From positions 1-64,000 of the forward strand of contig CAUEEP010000741.1 of the NCBI GenBank assembly GCA_958450365.1: a stretch of DNA of 64,000 bases. Direction: 5' to 3'. Each line of letters starts with the position of its first letter. The stretch's first letter is position 1. This document shows positions 41,493 through 53,104 of this stretch, in pieces. The notes beneath the pieces are model-generated. The model made no database searches. It was not told the origin of the DNA and saw only the letters and a list, made by a program, of their open reading frames with translations. The DNA comes from Mesorhabditis belari. Lineage: Eukaryota > Nematoda > Chromadorea > Rhabditida > Rhabditidae. The position numbers and the translations under genes were made by a program.

Positions 41493-43990
41493 TTAGAGTT
41501 CGGTGTGTTTTCCCTCAGCCTCTTCATCATCTGCTTCCTCCTCGGCGTCTCCAGCTCCGGCCTTGCCACCCGATTCGAGGAATTTGGAGAATCCTTCGAG
41601 AGTTCGGTCACCAGTGTAGTCGACAACTTTGTTTGAGCCGGCTGGGAAGAACTTGATCGTGGGGAAGGATTGGACCTTCACATCCTCAATCTAAACAAGG
41701 TCAATTAATAAATGTTTCACGATAGTGATTGCTCAAGTACTCTCTTTCTTTCAGTATCCTTAATCTATGATATTGATTTGCTTTAAAAACAAAACGTTAC
41801 CTCGTTGACAGTGGAGTCCATCTTGGCGATGACAATGTTCTCATGATCAGCGTATTTCTCTCCAAGTTTGTCCCAAGTTGGCACCAATTGCTTGCAGTGT
41901 CCGCACCTAAAGTTAAATTTATGCATATGTATTATAGTTACAGTATTTGAGTTTATCATGTGCAAGTTAAGATTTGAACTTAAATAAATATCCAATTTAA
42001 ATACGAACCATGGGGCATAGAACTCGACGAGCACATTCTTGGTGTTGTCACGGGCGACTTGATCAAAGTTCTTTCCGACGAGCACCTAAAGATCCAAAGT
42101 TAGTGTTTAAATTGATTAAAATTTGCAGAACTTAACTCGTCAATGTCTAGAATAATCTATTCTAATCAAATTAAATATATGCATACCTTGACTGGCGACT
42201 TGTCCCAATCCTCGGGGATCTCCTCCGACATCAAGTGAGCCTTCAATGATCCGTCCAAGTACGATTGGGTGAACTTGACAAAGTTCTCGGTGGTGAGTTC
42301 CACGAAGTCTGGCTTGTACTTGGTCATGTCTTCTTCCAACGAGATGATTCGGACGGCTGGGAGCTCATCCTTCTTGAGTCCGAAGAACTCCATGATACGA
42401 GCGTTGTCCTCAACATCGGTGTTGATGTACACGAAGAGAACCTAAAATAAAGAGTATGAATGTGCCTGTTTAAATCATCGCAACTACTTCACTGTTAATT
42501 TATTTCAAACATAGAAATGTATGTTCATTTGGTCTTATTAATTACTAAATAAGTAGACTAAAACATCATAAAATATTTCTTACCTTGCCCTGGAATTGCT
42601 TGGCGGCAGCCTTGAACTCTCCCTCGGTCTTCTCGAACTCGGACGATTCCTTGGAGATGAAGAGCAAGTTGTGCGATTTGATTTCTCCTCCGAAGATGAC
42701 TGAAGCAGTTTCTTGAGTGAATTCAGAGACGAGTGGGAGGCGGTTGGCTTGGATCCAGCTCTTGAGTGTGTCGGCCTTCAACTAAAAAAAAATAAAAGTT
42801 ATTCTTGAATCAATAACAAGCGTTTCATATTACTGGAACAAAGAGCAGTACCTCCTCATCAAAGACAGCCTTTCCATCGTCGAATTTCTTGAGGAGAACG
42901 ACTCCCTCACCCTTCAGCTCGAGCTCCTTCTTGACAGAGTCATCAGTAGAGATTCCGAATGGCACATCATCGATTCCGGCAGCAACCTCGAGGAAAGCCT
43001 TGGCCTTCTCGTTATCGGCAGCCTAAATCAAAATCAAATTTGAAAAAGCTTTAACTCAATCAAATGTAGAACGTTTAGTGGCAAAAATCTATAAGTCAAT
43101 ATAAAAAAATGACCTTGAAGTATCCAACAACAACGACGTCAGCGGAGTCGGTCAAGTCCTTCAACTCATCAGCCGAGGCAAGGGTCTTGGCAACTGGTCC
43201 GGTCTTCTTCTTGAGCCATCCAATGATCGAAGCAGAGTCACGTCCGCCTCCGTATTCGGTGGCTTTGCCGTTGCGGAAGAGCTTGAGTGTTGGGTAGCCG
43301 CGGACTTCGAACTTCGAGGCGACATCTCCGTGCACGGTGGCGTCCAATTTTCCAAGTCTGATGGCGGATCCCTCGTCCTTCAATTGAGTGGCGGCCTAAA
43401 AGAAAAGTTAGAGTTGGAGATGATCAGAACATATTTCCAACTTTAGTTGGCACCAATACAATATTATGCTCTTCTTATCTATTGGTTCATTTAGCTAAAG
43501 TTGGTTTGAGGTGATTTAACCTTTATCCTTTAGAAAGGTTAAAGTCTTAAATCGTGCATTTAGTCAAAGCTAAAAAGTAAATCGTATCAAATCAACTTTA
43601 ACTAAACTAACACTTTCAAAGTCATATTTTCGCTCAACTTTACTTGATCTACAGTAACCAGCTTAATGATAAATCTTAACAACTAGATTTTAAGCCAACA
43701 ATAAGTTTAAGCAATACCTTGGCGTATTCGGGAGCGAGAGACTTGCAGTGTCCGCACCATGGAGCGTAGAATTCGACGAGCACGAACTCGGTGTTCTCTA
43801 CGACATCATCGAAGTTGTCCTAAATGAAAAAGCATTCAATAAGCTAAAGATGGTCTAGAAACGTTAGCTCAAAAACTTGAAATCAACAACAAACCTTTGT
43901 GAGAACGATAACACTCTCTTCTTCTTCGAATTTCGCCGAGGCGAAGACTCCAATGGCGAGCAGGGCGCAAAGGGTGACCGTTTTGAGCAT
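41493..43990 (-). CDS. pdi-2: protein disulfide isomerase / prolyl 4-hydroxylase beta subunit
   Basis: ER oxidoreductase that forms and isomerises disulfides and, as the beta subunit of collagen prolyl 4-hydroxylase, is needed for cuticle collagen in worms. Nine exons: 43,990-43,895; 43,819-43,718; 43,395-43,114; 43,022-42,852; 42,781-42,584; 42,441-42,187; 42,085-42,009; 41,906-41,801; 41,690-41,493. They give 494 residues with all phases consistent. Signal peptide [19 protein letters not shown]; thioredoxin domain a with [16 protein letters not shown]; domains b and b' ([34 protein letters not shown]); domain a' with [20 protein letters not shown], split by an intron inside the W codon; an acidic tail ending HTEL, the ER retention signal. 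Both CGHC sites are intact. The length is typical for the family. Confidence 0.97.
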
Positions 43991-43994
43991 GTTG

Positions 43995-44002
43995 GTTGCT
44001 AA
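43995..44002 (-). promoter_or_regulatory. acceptor just before the pdi-2 start
   Basis: On the minus strand ctttag is followed by caaccaac and the ATG. This fits SL trans-splicing or a short 5' UTR exon. Confidence 0.6.
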
Positions 44003-45777
44003 AGAAATAAAATTAGTACGTAAAAACATTTAATGAAGGCAAAAACAGAAAGAAATCGGAGAAATTGCGAAAGATTTCAATTCGCGACGGGACAATTTTA
44101 CAAAAGAAAAAATTTTTCCGATTTTCGTGAATCAGCGTCAAAATATTTAATCGGAAAGCTGAAAATTCAAAATTTGTGATAATTTTTGAGTATAAAGCGT
44201 ATCATCTACGCATAATTTTTTAGCGACAAGAGAATATTTTTCATTTTTACAGTTTTCCTGAAAGTTTTGGTTTTAAAATGGAAAAAACACTTGTTGAATA
44301 CTTTAAAATCTCTCGTTTTAAGCGCAAAATTGAAAATTTCTAAAATTTAAGGCCGAAAGTTAAAGCTAAAAGCAATCTGGCACTTAAAAGATCTAATTTC
44401 TTATCCAAAAGAGTTCAATTGGATCAAAAGAAAGATGAGAAGATGAAAGAAAGATGATTTGAAAGAAAGTAAGCTTTTGTGTGTACAGTTTCTTTTCAAC
44501 GATCATAGAGAGGTGACCGGCGGTGCCGGGTGGACAAGAGATGGGAGAAGACAAGAAGGAAAACTATCCTGAAGGCACAAAAAGGATTGCGGGTGAGAAT
44601 CTGTGTGGACCCCTCCTCGCTATGTAGAGACGCGTCAGCTTAGGCTCTCGCAGCCCGACCTTGCCCCTGCCTCTCTTTCATTGCAAAAGAGTTGAGACGA
44701 TCCGCCCCTTTTCCCCCCGCCCATTGGTCCACGCCGATTTAACCTACTCGCAACGCGGCCGCCCCGCAACTTCCAACGCGATGCCCTGGAATACATGGGA
44801 TTCTCCATTTTTTTTGCCCACATCTTAGACCGCAAGACAATGATGATCGAGAGAAATTGAAAGACTGAGAAAAGGGAGAACTGGTAAGCCGACGTGGAAT
44901 AAGCGGTTTATGATAGGGAATGACTAAATTTCGTTGACCAAATGCAAGAATAGAAGATTGGGAATAATGGGCTAGGAAAGATGCGCCTCCTGTTTATAAA
45001 TAGAGAAAGCAACGTGTACAAGAAGTGTGGGTAAACAATGTGGGTGTTTAAAGATAATGATGTAATGGTGAAAGCCATCACTCACTCCAATTCGCATAAC
45101 TTACTTGAATTTCTTCAAAGGTAAAGTCCTTACAAGAACAGTCCTTACTTTGAAAACAAGGAAACCCTTTAGAAATCTAAAAATGTTTCGCTTTGAAAGC
45201 TCGATGATCTCAAAATTGAAAGTCATTGTATAGAATCGAAGCGGATTTCATCTAGATCCAGGGCTGGGGTGAGCTCAGCTGTCTCCCCTTTTCACACACC
45301 CACAACAATGACCTCTATTATCCCGTATACTTGAAAAGTTGTGTGAATCGCTTTTCTCTATATAGCAGAAAAAAAAGATGGGGAAACGGTTTCAAAAATG
45401 CTAATTTTAAAGGGACTTTGAGGGAAATCAAAACTGTTTTAAATTCAAAACAGTTTTTGACTGCTTCTAGACTTGAGTAAGGTATTATTGAAATGAGCAC
45501 TGATCGTATTTGTTACTTATTTATTATTTATTTGTTATTTATTTATTATTTACGATGTACTAAAGGATACTTAAAGGAATTAACAACTTTAATCTACTTA
45601 AAAGTACAGTATACCTTAGTTTTAAGTTTACCAGTCGCAACAGTTTACCAGTCAATCTCATCTCTGAACAATAGCGGAGTTCTAGATCAAGTTTTGCGCT
45701 AGAAAATAAGCCTGATTCTAGATATTTTGAGTTATTAGACAAATATCAAAAAGTGAAAAAATGACTAAATGCAATAA
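44001..45777 (-). other. pdi-2 upstream region
   Basis: No conserved exon is seen. A GC-rich island (about 44,515-44,770) contrasts with the AT-rich flanks and probably marks the promoter. ttattta repeats lie at about 45,515-45,555. Confidence 0.5.
44723..44733. promoter_or_regulatory. ERSE-II-like element upstream of pdi-2
   Basis: attggtccacg is an exact match to the vertebrate ERSE-II consensus (ATTGG-N-CCACG; NF-Y with ATF6 or XBP1), about 730 bases upstream of the pdi-2 ATG in a GC-rich patch. A further cgacgtgg at 44,890-44,897 is close to the UPR element. PDI genes are classical UPR targets. The same 11-mer also occurs by chance at 15,250, inside an exon. Confidence 0.4.
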
Positions 45778-45919
45778 CTAGGGCATCATTTGTGGAGTGG
45801 TGACAGTCTGACGCTTCTCTTTCCCTTTTCTGTTCCCAAAGAGGCGACCTTTCTCAAGCAGGTCAATGTCAATATCTAAACGGTCAAAAGAGGGCCGATA
45901 TTGGGGGTTAGTGAAGGAA
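45778..45919 (-). CDS. candidate last exon of a membrane-protein gene
   Basis: Behind a good acceptor, the exon reads FTNPQYRPSFDRLDIDIDLL, then EKGRLFGNRKGKEKRQTVTT and PQMMP, to a TAG at 45,778. The composition is ordinary protein rather than repeat. It is probably the tail end of the membrane-protein exons at 49.57-53.04 kb. However, its phase does not match the 49,572 donor, so either an exon is missing between them or one base is wrong (a C5 run lies in this exon). Confidence 0.5.
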
Positions 45920-47970
45920 CTAAACGATTGGGAATTTGGTACCGAGTACCTTCACTAGATCTAGATCAATGAACAGATTGGATTCGATCTAGATCAATGA
46001 ATCGATTCGATCTATATCAATGAATAGAAAATCTTAGATATGATCCAATTGATTGACAAGATTAGATAATTTTGAAGACTCTCAATAAATTCATCGATAA
46101 ATCGACTAGTAACTAGATCGATCAAAGCAAATCAAATCCAATCGATCAAAGCAAATCAAATCCAATCGATCAAAGCAAATCAAATCCAATCGACTAAAGC
46201 CAATCGACCAAAGCCAATCGATTTCCCAAATAAGCCATAAGCCAAACAGCTATTTTAATCCTTTTCCTCCAAAGTTTATTCCTTTTCTTATCATTACGTG
46301 GAATTGAAACAAAAACGCTTTGAATGTCGAAAAGGAAAATAGAAAGAAAAGTCTCGAAGCCAATTTCCATGACGAAATAACCGGTTCAATTTCCCCGAGC
46401 TCAAACTCAAAGCTTTTGTTTTTTGTTTTATTTCGATAAAAGCCATTCAAGAGAAAAGGATCAGAAATTCTTCCAATCTTTAAATGTTCTAATATTATAT
46501 ATTCAGGATCTTTCTTTATGCATTGAATGGGAAATCATTAGAGCAATTCTCGAAGAGAACGCTAATGTACTTTTATCTACCAGGGATTCTATGAGAATAA
46601 TCTGGAAAATAAGTAATCAAATAAGTAATCAAATAAGTAACCAAATAAGTAATCAAATAAGTAATCAAATAAGTAATCAGAACATAAATAATCTGGAATA
46701 ATGATTCTAAATAATCATTCAGGTTCTTAAAACAAAATTTTGCGGTGTTAACTTGGTCCCAAAGTTATCCTTGACTACCAGATCTTTAGAGAGCAAAATC
46801 TTCCAGAACAAAAACAAAATAACTAATCCTATAACTATAACTAACCCAACATCATTTTTTACATTCTAAAGAAGATACACAGCTCTACACACTAAAGAAG
46901 ATTCTAAAGAAGAGTCTAAAGAGGAGTCTAAAGAAGATTCTAAAGAAGAGTCTAAAGAAGATTCTAAAGAAGATTGTAAAGAAGATTCTAAAGAAGATTC
47001 TAAAGAAGATTCTAAGAAGATTCTAAACAAGAAGAAGATTCAAATAATTCTGCTAAACATCGATTTTAATCTTACAAATAATATTCTTATTAGATCTTCC
47101 AGCAAAGCTTTTTTATTGCAACTTACAATTAGCTGACATCTTTATTTACGTTTTACGACATCTTTGACAAGCTTTATTTACGATTAGCTAAATTTTAAGT
47201 AAGGCTAACTTTTAAGCTAACTTCTATGTTAACTTTTTAACAAATACATTAAACTAGCACAAATACATTAAGCTAGCACAAATATATTAAGCTAGAATTT
47301 TACTAATCAGATTGACAGCCCGGATTCAGTTTAGATTTACCCATTTCATAATCTTTCTTTTAAAACTCACTTTTCATTGGGGACATGTTCATAGAAAAGA
47401 AAAGTCGCGAATTCACGTAAAAAAACGAAAGAAAAAAAGAGCAAGGACTGGGGTTAAAACAGCGGTGAACAGACGGTAAAAGAGAAGGAATCTGGGTCGC
47501 CTTTGGGGGTCACTCAACGCTTTTTACACAACAGTCACCCCTTTACTCTTCCCCATTTACCCTTTCCGCAGAAATCTGTTCGCGGGCACTTCCCTGCTTT
47601 TTCCCTTATCTCGCACTAGCTTCAGAAATATCGCGAATCCGTTTTCGTTGCAAAAAAAGCGAATCTCCTAATGAAAATTGTGTCAAGGAGATTTCGGTTA
47701 AAAGAGTTGATTGATGAAATGATCGAGAAACGAATTGACAAATATTGACTTGATTAGGACTTGATTAGGCAAGGGAATATTGTTGGATATAGGGATTAGA
47801 CATAAAGCATGACAAACAAGACACAAAATGATCAAAAACATGACACAAAATGTTAAAGCTTGTATCTGACGATAAAGTTTTGCACTTGTACAGCAACAAG
47901 AGCTCGATATATCTACAAATTTGGAAATCTGATGTAATTTAGTTTTTAGAAATGAATGATTATTGATATC
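45920..47970. other. repeat-rich intron-like region
   Basis: Holds aatccaatcgatcaaagca repeats (46,130-46,205), aataagtaatcaa repeats (46,607-46,680) and agaagattctaa repeats (46,885-47,035). No further coding exon is recognised. Confidence 0.6.
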
Positions 47971-47986
47971 CTTAGTGAATCGCTAT

Positions 47987-48089
47987 TACCGTATTTTCTG
48001 TAATAGTAGTGCAGTCTGTAATAGTAGTGCAGGCTGGAGGGGGGTTGAAAAAATAGTAGTGCGCACTACTATTAAAGAAAATACGGTAT
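47987..48089. mobile_element. short MITE with taccgtattttct ends
   Basis: At 103 bp it is the shortest member: taccgtattttctgtaatag at the left and attaaagaaaatacggta at the right, with three copies of aatagtagtgca inside. It shares termini with the 28.4- and 60.2-kb elements. Confidence 0.85.
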
Positions 48090-48228
48090 ATTTTCTTTTG
48101 GCTTTTGAATTGTGATTTGGGATTTTGAATTCTGCAATAGCTTTTAGATTTGTCTAGCATTTTTGAGCTAAATTGAACTTTACGATCCAAAAAGGTCGAA
48201 GTTTTTTCGTTTCAAAATTATTCCCTTC

Positions 48229-48635
48229 GGGGGTGGGACAAATGCGACCTTTTTTTGCGCACCTGGACATTTGCGCACCTTTTTTTTGCTGGAAAAGGCC
48301 TTAGGAAAAGTCGTAGAGCTTCGAAAACCTTTTCATAGAAGGGAATCGTATGCGTAGATTCCGAATTTTGGCAAATCAGACCTCGCTGACACGTCAAATT
48401 TGGGCTAAAAGGCAAAAACTACGCAACTTAACGCTTTTCCGCAGTTTTTGCCTTTTAGCCCAAATTTGACGTGTCAGCGAGGTCTGATTTGTCGAAATTC
48501 GGAATCTACGCATACGATTCCCTTCTATGAAAAGGTTTTCGAAGCTCTACGACTTTTCCTAAGGCCTTTTCCAGCAAAAAAAAGGTGCGCAAATGTCCAG
48601 GTGCGCAAAAAAAAAGCCGCATTTGTCCCACCCCC
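48229..48635. mobile_element. palindromic hAT-like MITE, copy 1
   Basis: A 407-bp element begins gggggtgggacaaatgcgacc and ends gcatttgtcccaccccc. It is flanked by an exact 8-bp duplication, ttcccttc (48,221-48,228 and 48,636-48,643), as expected for hAT insertions. Almost its full length is a palindrome: arms run from the ends through gaatcgtatgcgtagattcc to a centre near 48,430. The ORF at 48,218-48,415 (minus) recurs at 48,448-48,690 (plus) only because of this symmetry. Confidence 0.92.
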
Positions 48636-48937
48636 TTCCCTTCATTATTTTTGTGTTTTTTTACGCATAACTAGACATAGTAAAGCATAAAAACTAATTT
48701 TGAATGTATTTTTGCTCTTCAGAAAGTTTAATTTGGCCCATTTATGTTTTAAGAAATCATTTAATCTTCCAAAAATGGATCTTCCAAAAATTTATGCCAA
48801 AAAGCATAATAAAATGGCGATTTCGTTGATCATTCTTTCTTGTCTTCTTTCTCAATTTCTCCCATATCTCCTCCTTCATAAATCGTATCAAATGAATCGA
48901 TCGATTCCTAAATAACTTTCTAGATTGTTATCTTTTA

Positions 48938-49490
48938 TTGGGTTGTCCAGTTATGAGTGCGCGTTTTTCACTATTTTGTAAATTTCTCAAGATATCAAAC
49001 AGATGTATATGAGTGTTATATATCATTCGAAAGCTGAACATCTCCTCTACACTTTGGAATAAAAAGTTTTTGAATTTATTCAACTTTTTGGGAAATTGAC
49101 TGCACAAAGGGAGAAGTCGTTTTCGAAAAAACCCATTTCAGCTTAGCTATTCCTCAAGTTTTATGGTGTAAAAGAACCGAAAAGAAAAGTAAAGATGCTC
49201 TGAAATTGTTATATTTTTAAAAAAGTTGTATTGATATATCTATTGGCCAAACAGCAAACGGTTAACTCAATTTGATTGGAGCCAAAACTTGATCCAAAGG
49301 CACCTTTCCATTTTTTGGCCACCTCTTCTTCTGTGCAGTCAATTTGCCCAAAAGCTGAACAAATTCAAAAACTTTTGATATCAAAATGTAGAGGAGATCT
49401 TCAGCTTTCGAATAATACTCATATATATCTTTTTCTTGATTTGGGTATCTTGAGAAATAAAAAACGCGCATTCATAACTGGACAACCCAA
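48938..49490. mobile_element. mariner-type MITE with ttgggttgtccagttatga ends
   Basis: The 553-bp element has a left end of ttgggttgtccagttatgag and a right end of cataactggacaacccaa, flanked by TA. Subterminal arms also match (ctcaagatatcaaacag against cttgatttgggtatcttgag). No transposase remains. Flanking tagattgttatctt is repeated on both sides. Confidence 0.88.
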
Positions 49491-49571
49491 TAGATTGTTA
49501 TCTTCTAGATTGTTAGATAAAGAGTTTACATCAAATTCTTTACTCCTTTAATCAAATCTAGATCCATAGAC

Positions 49572-52500
49572 CTGTGGAATAGGGTGAGCCATTGGTTTCT
49601 TTGTCGGTGAGAAAGTTGACATCGAAGTGGGATAGGAGGATTGGACGTAACTGAGATTTGTGAGAATTTTGGCAAAGATTTAGAGATTTCCTTCTGTTAT
49701 AAGCATCTATTCGTAATCTTTCTCTTCTACAGATAATCTAAATGGATACACAGCGTATTTGTAAAGCACTTAAAAAAGCTTTACTATTTGTTTATAGTTT
49801 TTAGTTCAATATGCACAGCTACATACGATCAAATCTCGATTTCACGATTCGCTCGGGACGATAAATTTCGATTTAAACTTTAAGAAATTTCGATTTCGAT
49901 TCAACGATTCTAAAAATTGTCCCAAATTCCTTGCGTAGCTGCCCTGAACGGTCAACGATTGGCTGTTGGACAACGATTGGCCAACGATTGGCTGGGCAGC
50001 TACGGAAAAACCAAAGCCGTGTTTTAGAATTTCAAAATCGTTTTATCGAGAGTCGTTAAATCGAGCCAGGCTATGCACGGACAGAACCAGATCAAGCCAA
50101 GCAAGTCTGGCTTCTAACTTCTAACGTACTTTTGATTGTTCAGGCCTGTAGTAGGACCAGAAAAGTGCCTGACTTCTGGTCTGACTAGGAAAAAAATGGT
50201 TTTAGAACAACTCTGGCTAGCCAAAGCCAAAGTACCCATTTCTGTTCTCACTTAAAGTTCGGATCACTTGACGGGGGAAAGCTATCGAATCCATCATTTT
50301 CCTCTCCATTGCTCGGCTTGTACGGGGGCATCCAAATTCCCGATTGTACACTTCGTTTTCGAAAGGTTTTTCTGTGAGAAAAAGATTTGACTTTCAACTT
50401 ACTTGCGATAAAAAACGATTCCCAGCACCATGATCACCAAAATGATCAAAATGGCTGCACTGATTGCAATGATTTGCCAGAATTGACTCTGTAATTGAGC
50501 GATCATTTTGGACGCTCGTTTTTAAACGCTAATAGTTTAAAGGTTTATCAAAAGTTAATTCTTTACTTTCCAGGACTTTACCTGGATTTTTTCTATGACA
50601 TCACAAAGATCATACGTGGGATTTCCATCAATATCCGTACCATTCACAGTCTAAATTTAAGTCAAAGTCCGGGAGTGGGACAAATGCGACCTTTTTTTTG
50701 CGCACCCGGACATTTGCGCACCTTTTTTTCCGCGTCTAGCCCATTAGCGCACCTTTTTTCGCGTTTTAAAAAAGCTCTAAAAGCTAATGTTAACCAATTT
50801 CTATTCCAAAAGTTGTTTTTCTAGGTAATTTTAGGGTGTCGAATTCAAATTTTGACATAACAGAGCGTGTGGAACCAATTTGAAAGACAAAACGGCTAGG
50901 CTAGGGCAAATTACAGAAAATTGTCGATTTTTCTCTTTGTATAACTCCGTCCGTTTGCTTCCACAAGCTCTGATATGCCAAAATTTCGATTCTACGCCCT
51001 CAAATTACCTAGAAAAACAACTTTTGGAATAGAAATTGGTTAATATTAGCTTTTAGAGCTTTTTGCGACCTTTTTAGAGCAAAAAACGCGAAAAAAGGTG
51101 CGCTAATGGGCAAGGTGCGGAAAAAAAGGTGCGCAAATGTCCGGGTGCGCAAAAAAAAGGTCGCATTTGTCCCACTCCCCAAAGTCCTTATAAATAGAAT
51201 GTGTTCCTTCCAAATCAAATCGTTCAAATCATGCTTTCTAAAAGGTGCTCGTTAGCAAAGTCATTTTCTGCTGCAAAGTCATTTTCCAAAAAGCGCCCTT
51301 TCCTAAACGTTCTTTTTGCGCTTTTCTTTTATTATTTCTAAAAGTTTTACTTCTTTTTTTCTATCCTTATAGGAATTTTATAGTTTTAAGCAAATATTTA
51401 TTTTTAGAAACAACAAAGAAGGGAAGAAGATGGTCGACTAAAGGAAGAAAACGGTCAACTAAAGGAAGAAGACGATCAACGTTCCAGGAAAGTTTTTTTT
51501 CTGTATATTTTCGGTATTTGAAAAATCTGCCGGGGTTAATTGATTTTCTTTAGTAAAAGAACGTAAGAAAGAAGACGAAAAGGAAAAGACGAAATGAAAG
51601 AAACTTCAAGAGACAAGTCAACAACGAAAGAGAGGTGAGCATTTTTTTTAATTCCATAAAGCCTAATTCCGTTTCCTTCATAAGTTGTGAAGGAAACGGA
51701 TTTTTCCGACACTAATTATTACTCTAAAATAACACTATCCTGTTATAAATCCCTGTTTTATGTACCCAATTTAGACTACTTTAAAATCATGTACTTAGAT
51801 TAAGTTTGAGAAATGTTTAGGCTATAGTTTTGGTTCAAGCGTAGACGAGATGTGCATAAAATCCCCATTCCAATTGATCTAACCATTTTCGATTTATAAT
51901 ATTGTTTTATCTACTTGATGTATATGTTTATCGAATCTAATCTAATCGAATCTATCGAATCTCCAAAACTATAGCCTAAACATGTCTTAGATTTAATGTA
52001 AATACATGATTTTAAAGTTTTCTAAATTGGGTGCATAAAACGGGTGTGGATATATTAGATTGGCAACTTGAAAGTTGGCACACTTATTCATTGCACTTTT
52101 TAGAAATAACTAGGCTAAAGAATTGGCTAAAATTTGTCTAACAATCTAACACCGCCACTAGATTACAGCGTCTTTACATATATTAGTTTTACAGGCCGCC
52201 TTGGATATCTATTAGATTGGCAACTTGAAAATTGGTACACTTATTCATTGCCCTTTTTAGAAATAACTAATGCACCAGTTGGCCTACAGTTTTTACCAAT
52301 AAAAAGGCCCATTTATTCTCTGGAACAGGCTTTTAAGATTTAGAAACAGATTTAGAAAAGCTTCAGTTTTGTGAGTTTCTAGGGGGAAAGAAGTTGAGGA
52401 ACCAAAAATGATGAACACTCGATGAAGCGATTTGAGCACTTTCTTCTACACCTATTCTAGTGTCAATAAAAAAAAGAGAGAGCATAACAAGTTAGATAAA

Positions 52501-53039
52501 GAGCGAAATTTTTAGCTAGATATAATCAATTGTTTTTGTTATAGTTCCATTTGAAGGCATTTTCAGAAAAACTTGAATTTCTGCTCAAAATCGTTTCAAA
52601 AGTTACCCAAATTTGCTTAAGCCTGTCTGAAATTAGATAATATTTAACTTTATCGTTATCTAACTTGTTATGCTCTCTCTTTTTTATCGTTATCTAACTT
52701 GTTATGCTCTCTCTTTTTTTATTTAGAGAAGTCTAATTCAATTGACGTATTTGTGTTTTATGGAAAATACGAAAAAGTGTACCAACTTTCAAGTTGTCAA
52801 TCTAATATAATAGCTAAATGTCTCTAATATAACAGGATAGTACCTTAAAAATTGTAGATTTGATTGTCAGATGTTAGCTTTAACTGTTAGATGTTAGCTT
52901 TAACTATTAGATGTTAGCTTTACAGCTTTGTTAGCTTTGTTAGCTGTATTTAAACGTTGCCAAAACTCACCCGTCCATCAATACATTCAGTGGAAATGAT
53001 GGTGAAGAAATCTCCATCCGTTGTAGTTGATGTCGCATT
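49572..53039 (-). CDS. membrane and cytoplasmic exons, partial gene or alternative 3' end of the 54.6-60.5 kb gene
   Basis: Five phased minus-strand exons: 53,039-52,971 (NATSTTTDGDFFTIISTECI...); 50,650-50,582 (TVNGTDIDGNPTYDLCDVIE); 50,488-50,403 (SQFWQIIAISAAILIILVIM, a membrane helix, then FYRK); 50,371-50,252 (TFRKRSVQSGIWMPPYKPSN...); 49,650-49,572 (YVQSSYPTSMSTFSPTKKPM). No signal peptide or ectodomain exon lies between 53.04 and 54.64 kb. The first exon starts in phase 0, as does the donor at 57,398 of the upstream gene, so it could be an alternative membrane/tail cassette of that gene. The IWMPP motif recalls the W-x-P motif by which Notch binds CSL, but no ankyrin repeats are present. 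The ectodomain sequence has two Cys and likely N-glycosylation sites. Confidence 0.6.
50671..51179. mobile_element. palindromic hAT-like MITE, copy 2
   Basis: The 509-bp element starts gggagtgggacaaatgcgacc and ends gcatttgtcccactccc. It is flanked by an 8-bp duplication, caaagtcc (50,663-50,670 and 51,180-51,187). The arms continue through tgcgcacccggacatttgcg and ccaatttctattccaaaag to the centre. It inserted next to the exon at 50,582-50,650. Confidence 0.93.
51730..52050. mobile_element. palindromic element, partly composite
   Basis: The left arm acccaatttagactactttaa...tttaggctatagttttgg pairs with the right arm ccaaaactatagcctaaac...ttctaaattgggtgc. A short outer arm, aacactatcctgttat, at 51,730 pairs with ataacaggatagtacc at 52,838. 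This suggests the next element inserted inside a larger fold-back. Confidence 0.75.
52055..52805. mobile_element. mariner-type MITE with ttagattggcaacttgaaa ends, composite
   Basis: Left end ttagattggcaacttgaaag and right end tttcaagttgtcaatctaa, flanked by TA. The left end is repeated near 52,209. Inside, agagagcataacaagttagata faces tatctaacttgttatgctctc, which is itself duplicated, so a smaller palindrome is nested within. Confidence 0.8.
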
Positions 53040-53104
53040 CTAAAGTCATACTAACTTGAGTACTAAATTATAGTATACTATAATATATTGATATTATTGT
53101 GATA

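Noticed and set aside
48218..48690. Two similar ORFs on opposite strands, apparently a duplicated gene
   Set aside because: They are the two arms of one palindromic MITE, and neither is conserved outside it.
49572..53039. A Notch receptor (LIN-12/GLP-1)
   Set aside because: The IWMPP motif and a membrane helix fit, but no EGF array, LNR repeats or ankyrin repeats exist on this strand nearby.
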